Below are positions 60,140-64,000 of a stretch of 64,000 bases of DNA, piece by piece (the stretch's first letter is position 1; each line of letters starts with the position of its first letter). The notes beneath the pieces were generated by a model, which worked only from the letters and a program-made list of their open reading frames with translations, did no database searches and was not told the DNA's origin. Where the stretch lies: assembly GCA_944324945.1 (NCBI GenBank), contig CALUYE010000005.1, forward strand, positions 1 to 64,000, read 5' to 3'. The stretch comes from Candidatus Gastranaerophilales bacterium. Its GTDB lineage: Bacteria; Cyanobacteriota; Vampirovibrionia; Gastranaerophilales; Gastranaerophilaceae. The position numbers and the translations under genes are program-made.

Positions 60140-60784
60140 ATGAGTGTAAAAAAGAATCTGGAAAAAATCCTGAAGGATACAGAAAACTACAACCCTACGA
60201 TTATCGCAGTAACCAAATACTACGGTATAAATAAAATGATAGAGGCGTTTGACGCCGGGTTGAGGAATTTCGGAGAAAGCAAGGCGCTTGAAGCCGTTGA
60301 AAAAATCAACAAAATAGATGATACAACAAAGTCTCAATCGATATATCATTTTATTGGACATTTACAAACGAATAAAGTGAAATATGTTGTCGGAAATTTT
60401 GACTATATACACTCGGTTGATAGTTTAAAATTAGCGCAATGTATAAACAATGAAGCAAATAAAAAAGGCATTAAACAAAAAATTTTAATTCAAGTTAATA
60501 ATGCGCACGAGCTTCAAAAATTCGGAGTAGATCCTTGCGAACTTGAAAATTTAATAAACGAAGTAAAAGCTATGGATTCAATTGAGCTTACAGGTTTGAT
60601 GAATATAGCACCTTTAAGTGATGATGAGCAATTACTTCAAAAGCTTTTTTCGCAAATGAGAGAACTTAAAGAAAAATTCAAGCTTAAAGAACTCTCAATG
60701 GGAATGAGCAAAGATTATAAAATAGCACTTAAAAACGGTGCAACAATGATAAGACTAGGTAAAATTTTATTTGAAGATAACTAA
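60140..60784 (+). CDS. YggS-family pyridoxal phosphate homeostasis protein
   Basis: 214 residues, alanine-racemase-like TIM barrel without catalytic domain. PLP lysine K26 in IIAVTKYY; NFGESKALEA, YHFIGHLQTNK and LSMGMSKDYKIALKNGATMIRLG are conserved family segments. Buffers PLP and affects amino-acid metabolism in other bacteria. It is followed after 11 nt by sepF, the usual yggS-sepF neighbourhood of cyanobacteria and Gram-positives. Confidence 0.92.
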   Translation: MSVKKNLEKILKDTENYNPTIIAVTKYYGINKMIEAFDAGLRNFGESKALEAVEKINKIDDTTKSQSIYHFIGHLQTNKVKYVVGNFDYIHSVDSLKLAQCINNEANKKGIKQKILIQVNNAHELQKFGVDPCELENLINEVKAMDSIELTGLMNIAPLSDDEQLLQKLFSQMRELKEKFKLKELSMGMSKDYKIALKNGATMIRLGKILFEDN

Positions 60785-60795
60785 AAGGAGAAAAG

Positions 60796-61293
60796 ATGGC
60801 ACTTTCAGAAAAAATCAAGGAAATTATCGGGGCTTTGACAGATTCGTTCACTCCGATCGGCGAAGAACAATACGATGATGATCTTGATGGAGGATACGAT
60901 TCAGAATATCCTACGGATAGAAATGCGGCGCTACAGCCGAGTTTCACCGAAACAAATCCCATTAGAAGAAATAAAGCTAATTTAAGAGTACTTCCGCAAC
61001 CAAGAAGCGGGGCTCATGAGGTAATTGTAATTGAACCCAAAGCATACAATGAATCAATTTCAATTGTAGAAGCTCTAAAAGAAAGAAAAACCGTTATTTT
61101 AAATCTTCAACTTTTAGACAGAGAACAATCACAAAGAATAGTTGATTTCTTATGCGGATGCACACACGCTCTTGAGGGTTCGCAAAGAAAAATCGGTGAA
61201 AGTGTATTCATCTTTACTCCATCCAATATAAACATCACACAAGAATTTGTTAATTCAAAATTATCAACAGACGCAATGTGGACAAAAGCATAA
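60796..61293 (+). CDS. sepF: Cell division protein SepF
   Basis: Membrane anchor for FtsZ rings. 165 residues: N-terminal amphipathic helix (MALSEKIKEIIGALTD), acidic linker, then the SepF core (~75-150) with VIVIEPKAYNESISIVEALKERKTVILNLQLLDREQSQRIVDFLCG and IGESVFIFTPSNI. AGGAG precedes the ATG. SepF together with LPS genes points to the cyanobacterial lineage. Confidence 0.93.
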   Translation: MALSEKIKEIIGALTDSFTPIGEEQYDDDLDGGYDSEYPTDRNAALQPSFTETNPIRRNKANLRVLPQPRSGAHEVIVIEPKAYNESISIVEALKERKTVILNLQLLDREQSQRIVDFLCGCTHALEGSQRKIGESVFIFTPSNINITQEFVNSKLSTDAMWTKA

Positions 61294-61356
61294 ACCTGTG
61301 GCGGATTTTGAATTAATTACGGAAATAGAGAGTTAATAAGTATAATAAAATATTTA

Positions 61357-61381
61357 AATGCCTCCAAACTTCGGAGGCATT
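61357..61381. terminator. Intrinsic terminator after sepF
   Basis: AATGCCTCC / GGAGGCATT arms around AAACTTC, with six T from 61383. It lies between sepF and the convergent gene ending at 61421. Confidence 0.85.
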
Positions 61382-61420
61382 ATTTTTTAAATTTTTATAA
61401 GTGAAAAAAATTAAAATCAG

Positions 61421-62230
61421 CTAAACTTCCTGCGCTTCAATTTCGTCAAACTTTTCTTTTGCCAATTGTTGGACGATTTTACCTTTTTCATAGTTTTCTT
61501 TTGCTTTTATGCACAAGTCTTTTGATAAACTTTGACCAAGCTTATCTTGAGCTTTTATACCTGCAAATGCAGCTACAAAAGGAATAATATCCGAAGCAAC
61601 ATCAAATTTATGCTGATGTTTTGAAATAAAAGGATTTATATTTTTTTCAAAATACTTTCCGACTTTTGAATTGTTTATTTCTTTTGCAAGAGTTTTTGCT
61701 TCACCTTTAAAAAACTTCGAAATATTAGGATTAACTTTATTTAATAAACTTTTGCCGCCTTTAAGCAATAACAAACTTCCTATAACCGCTCCCGTGCATG
61801 CAAGTGCAGCCGTAGCAAATTTAATTGCGCTATCTTTTATTAAAGCTTTTTTATCTTTTGTTTCATTATTTGATTTTTTATTAAAAGAATCATAAACCGA
61901 TTGCGAAATTTTATCGGCACCTTTTAAAAGCACTAAAAAACCCAACCCTCTTGCAGCCTTTGCTGATAATTTTCCGGGTTGGGATAATGCTAAACTTGTT
62001 CCTATAATTGTCGCGGTTATACCTGGGATTGCTTTAAATAATCGCATTTTACCGCTCTCTTGCGTACTTTGGTATGCACGCGCCACACTATGAGCCTTTA
62101 AAACACTGTCTTCCATCTGCTCAAAGTGCTTGTATCGCACTTTTTTTCTCTGCAGCCCCGATTCCTCGTTCCCTTTAAAAACCATTCTGTTGCTCGGTTT
62201 TCGGCAATTATAATTATTTGTAATTTGCAT
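61421..62230 (-). CDS. Hypothetical membrane protein, 269 residues
   Basis: Basic N-terminus (NRMVFKGNEESGLQRKKVRYKHF), then several hydrophobic segments (IPGITATIIGTSLALSQ, GLGFLVLLKGADK, ATAALACTGAVIGSLLLLKGGK, DIIPFVAAFAGI) alternating with Lys/Asn-rich loops. No family recognised. The style, with hydrophobic pairs joined by basic loops, resembles the protein at 26630-27886 but no alignment was possible by eye. GAGGAAAA precedes the ATG. Single gene, divergent from 62425. Confidence 0.6.
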   Translation of the reverse strand: MQITNNYNCRKPSNRMVFKGNEESGLQRKKVRYKHFEQMEDSVLKAHSVARAYQSTQESGKMRLFKAIPGITATIIGTSLALSQPGKLSAKAARGLGFLVLLKGADKISQSVYDSFNKKSNNETKDKKALIKDSAIKFATAALACTGAVIGSLLLLKGGKSLLNKVNPNISKFFKGEAKTLAKEINNSKVGKYFEKNINPFISKHQHKFDVASDIIPFVAAFAGIKAQDKLGQSLSKDLCIKAKENYEKGKIVQQLAKEKFDEIEAQEV

Positions 62231-62424
62231 TTTTCCTCACAAAGGTTAGTTGCTCATATTAAAATTGAGAATATTATTATTTTAAAACAATTTATAAAAA
62301 ATGCAACCCCTTTTAATTGTATTATGAACAATTATTAATTTTTTTCCAAAATGGTATCAAAATAAAAAATTTTACCTTTTTCTTATGATATAATTTAAAT
62401 AATCATTTAATTTTGTGGGGAAAT

Positions 62425-63729
62425 ATGAACTATATCAAATTTGTTGATGTTACAAACAGAGACGGTGTACAAACTTCAAGACTCGGGCTTGCTAAACTTG
62501 AAAAAACAATTATCAACTTGATGCTTAATGAAATGGGAATCAATCAATCAGAATTCGGTTTCCCTACAACAAAACACGAAATAAATTACCTGAATGCTAA
62601 TTTAGAGCTTGTTGAGCGCGGTGTTATAAACAAAACAAAATTATCAGGCTGGATGAGAGCAATTAAAGGCGATGTGGAAGAATCATTCAACAATGTGCCC
62701 AAGCTTCAATACGTTAATTTATCTCAATCTACTTCGGATCAAATGATAAACGGGAAATATTTAGGCAAAAAAACAAGGCAGGATGTCTTGGAAAGTACTC
62801 TTGAAGCGGTTAATGAAGCATACAAACACAATGCTCAAATAATAGGGGTAAACGCAGAAGACGCTTCAAGATCAGATCTTGACTTTTTAATTCAATACGC
62901 AAAAGAAGCCAAAAAATACGGCGCGCAGCGCTTCAGATACTGTGATACTTTAGGTTATGACGATCCAAAGACGGCTTATGAAAGAATTTATGAAATTGCA
63001 AAAGAAGCACAAATGGATATAGAATTGCATTTCCATAACGACCTTGGCATGGCAACTGCATGTTCCGTTATGGGTGCGCGTGCTGCAATTGACGCCGGGG
63101 TTGATGCTTGGATTAACACAGCAATTAACGGTATGGGGGAACGCGCAGGTAACGCCGATTTAGTTTCATGTATACTTGCAATTAAAAAATCAAGCGGTTT
63201 TCAGGATAAATATTTCATAGATCCTCAAATTGATATTTCAAAAGCATGGAAACTTGCAAAATATACTTCATACGCTTTTGGAGTGCCTATTCCGATTAAC
63301 CAGGTAGCGGTCGGAGCAAACGCATTTGCCCATGAATCGGGAATACATGCGGATGGCGCTTTAAAAGACAGACGCAATTATGAGCTGTATGATTTTGAAG
63401 AACTGGGCAGGGGTGAGCCTGAAATAATCGAAACAGGTCGCACAATTACAGTCGGAGAATATGGCGGTATCAGAGGTTTCAGAAACGTATTCAACAATCT
63501 TGAACTTGAATTCCATGATGAAGATGAAGCAAGAAACATTCTTGAACTTGCGCGCTATGCAAACGTACACACTCAAAAACCCTTAACCGACAGCGAATTA
63601 AAATTTATTTATTTTTATCCCAATATCGCGGCAAAAATAATGACGGTTGATCCTTATTATGCTCCAAAAGGCGCCTTAAAAGAAAGAATGGAAAGACTGG
63701 AAAAAGTAGCAAGCTCCAAAATAATATAA
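62425..63729 (+). CDS. DRE-TIM metallolyase: homocitrate/2-isopropylmalate synthase family
   Basis: 434 residues from the ATG at 62425 (TGGGG 6 nt upstream; a TTG four codons earlier is less likely). The HMGL-like barrel shows NRDGVQTS (~10-17, the DRE-type R/D pair), LHFHNDLGMA (metal HxH), and INGMGERAGNADLV. HESGIHADGAL follows as in LeuA/NifV-type enzymes. The C-terminal regulatory LeuA domain appears absent, favouring homocitrate synthase-like or citramalate-like activity. Extended -10 TGATATAAT (62389-62394) gives a leader of about 24 nt. It is followed after 9 nt by miaB. Confidence 0.85.
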   Translation: MNYIKFVDVTNRDGVQTSRLGLAKLEKTIINLMLNEMGINQSEFGFPTTKHEINYLNANLELVERGVINKTKLSGWMRAIKGDVEESFNNVPKLQYVNLSQSTSDQMINGKYLGKKTRQDVLESTLEAVNEAYKHNAQIIGVNAEDASRSDLDFLIQYAKEAKKYGAQRFRYCDTLGYDDPKTAYERIYEIAKEAQMDIELHFHNDLGMATACSVMGARAAIDAGVDAWINTAINGMGERAGNADLVSCILAIKKSSGFQDKYFIDPQIDISKAWKLAKYTSYAFGVPIPINQVAVGANAFAHESGIHADGALKDRRNYELYDFEELGRGEPEIIETGRTITVGEYGGIRGFRNVFNNLELEFHDEDEARNILELARYANVHTQKPLTDSELKFIYFYPNIAAKIMTVDPYYAPKGALKERMERLEKVASSKII

Positions 63730-63738
63730 AAGGCAGTT

Positions 63739-64000
63739 ATGAAAAAAGTATATATTGATACTCTGGGCTGCCAGATGAATAAGTCTGACAGCGAACGGAT
63801 TTTAGGCATCATGTCGCATTTTGGTTATGAAGAGTGCGATAATGAAAATCTTGCGGATTTATTGATTGTAAATACCTGCGCAATAAGACAGTTATCAGTA
63901 GATAAAGCATATTCAAGGCTTGGAAATTGGGGAAGAATCAAAAAAGAAAAAAAACAACAAGGAATCCCTATTAAAATAGGGATTTGCGGCTGCGTCGCAC
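63739..64000 (+). CDS. miaB: tRNA-2-methylthio-N6-dimethylallyladenosine synthase, N-terminal part (cut by window end)
   Basis: About 87 residues are visible. MKKVYIDTLGCQMNKSDSERI, LIVNTCAIRQLS and GICGCVA carry the three cysteines of the auxiliary 4Fe-4S cluster in the methylthiotransferase N-terminal domain. CQMNKSDSE and TCAIRQ are the MiaB pattern (RimO has a different one). The radical SAM and TRAM domains lie beyond the window. It starts 9 nt after the preceding synthase gene. Confidence 0.92.
   Translation, partial: MKKVYIDTLGCQMNKSDSERILGIMSHFGYEECDNENLADLLIVNTCAIRQLSVDKAYSRLGNWGRIKKEKKQQGIPIKIGICGCVA

Noticed and set aside
1-64000. CRISPR array, tRNA or rRNA genes, insertion sequences
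   Set aside because: No regularly spaced direct repeats, no tRNA T-arm plus acceptor patterns, no rRNA-like conserved blocks and no transposase-like frames were found on reading both strands; a covariance-model scan would be needed to exclude small RNA genes fully.

Overview
The window is an AT-rich bacterial chromosome segment with dense coding on both strands and short or overlapping gene junctions. No tRNA, rRNA, CRISPR array, insertion sequence or prophage was recognised. The gene mix points to a Gram-negative cell with LPS and outer-membrane lipid transport (lpxK, mlaE-F-D, LptF/G-type permease, MsbA-like exporter). It also has SepF, a prepilin-like protein of the KAFTLAE type, a sodium-pumping oxaloacetate decarboxylase and a PPi-dependent phosphofructokinase. 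LPS together with SepF is a cyanobacterial-lineage combination. With the fermentative, sodium-based metabolism, my best guess is a non-photosynthetic gut relative of Cyanobacteria (Melainabacteria/Vampirovibrionia, Gastranaerophilales-like). That placement is inference; no phylogenetic marker was run.

Layout. 1-6.6 kb: surface-polymer operon (GT2 end, two CDP-glycerol phosphotransferase-type proteins, IspD/TarI-like cytidylyltransferase, SDR, YjbQ, ABC exporter), looking like polyol-phosphate polymer synthesis. 7-9.7 kb: DPPR-synthase-like UbiA protein plus a large polytopic membrane protein. 9.8-11.3 kb: trpR-trpB with a strong promoter overlapped by inverted repeats. 11.3-18.2 kb: dnaJ-like, hypotheticals, LptF/G-type permease, tyrA and a paralogue of the large membrane protein. 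18.3-21.1 kb: three tandem radical SAM genes with twin-arginine-like leaders. 21-28.6 kb: speB, pgi, small hypotheticals, a leader region built like a histidine attenuator in front of an unknown membrane protein, and tcdA. 28.7-36.8 kb: nhaC, pfp, rimM-trmD and the birA-oadG-oadA-oadB operon. 37-48.6 kb: riboflavin genes, phosphohexomutase, REC-STAS regulator, mlaE-F-D-lpxK, a Clp_N-only protein and small proteins. 48.6-57 kb: helicase-nuclease, secreted GH13, acyltransferase and two more twin-arginine radical SAM genes. 57-64 kb: YvlD-like, VWA, HTH plus prepilin pair, dCMP deaminase, yggS-sepF, an isopropylmalate/homocitrate synthase-type enzyme and the start of miaB.

Most notable signals: (1) five radical SAM proteins whose N-termini all carry RR-x-F-[IL]-K, one containing a C11 tract, next to a membrane-protein gene with a C8 tract (candidate phase variation); (2) a His-codon-rich leader peptide with mutually exclusive terminator and antiterminator ahead of a gene with no recognisable histidine role; (3) about sixteen genes whose -10 hexamer ends exactly 6-7 nt before the start codon with no Shine-Dalgarno, implying widespread leaderless mRNAs; (4) two small proteins sharing a C-terminal LDLYA; (5) a prepilin gene facing an HTH gene across a near-perfect operator.
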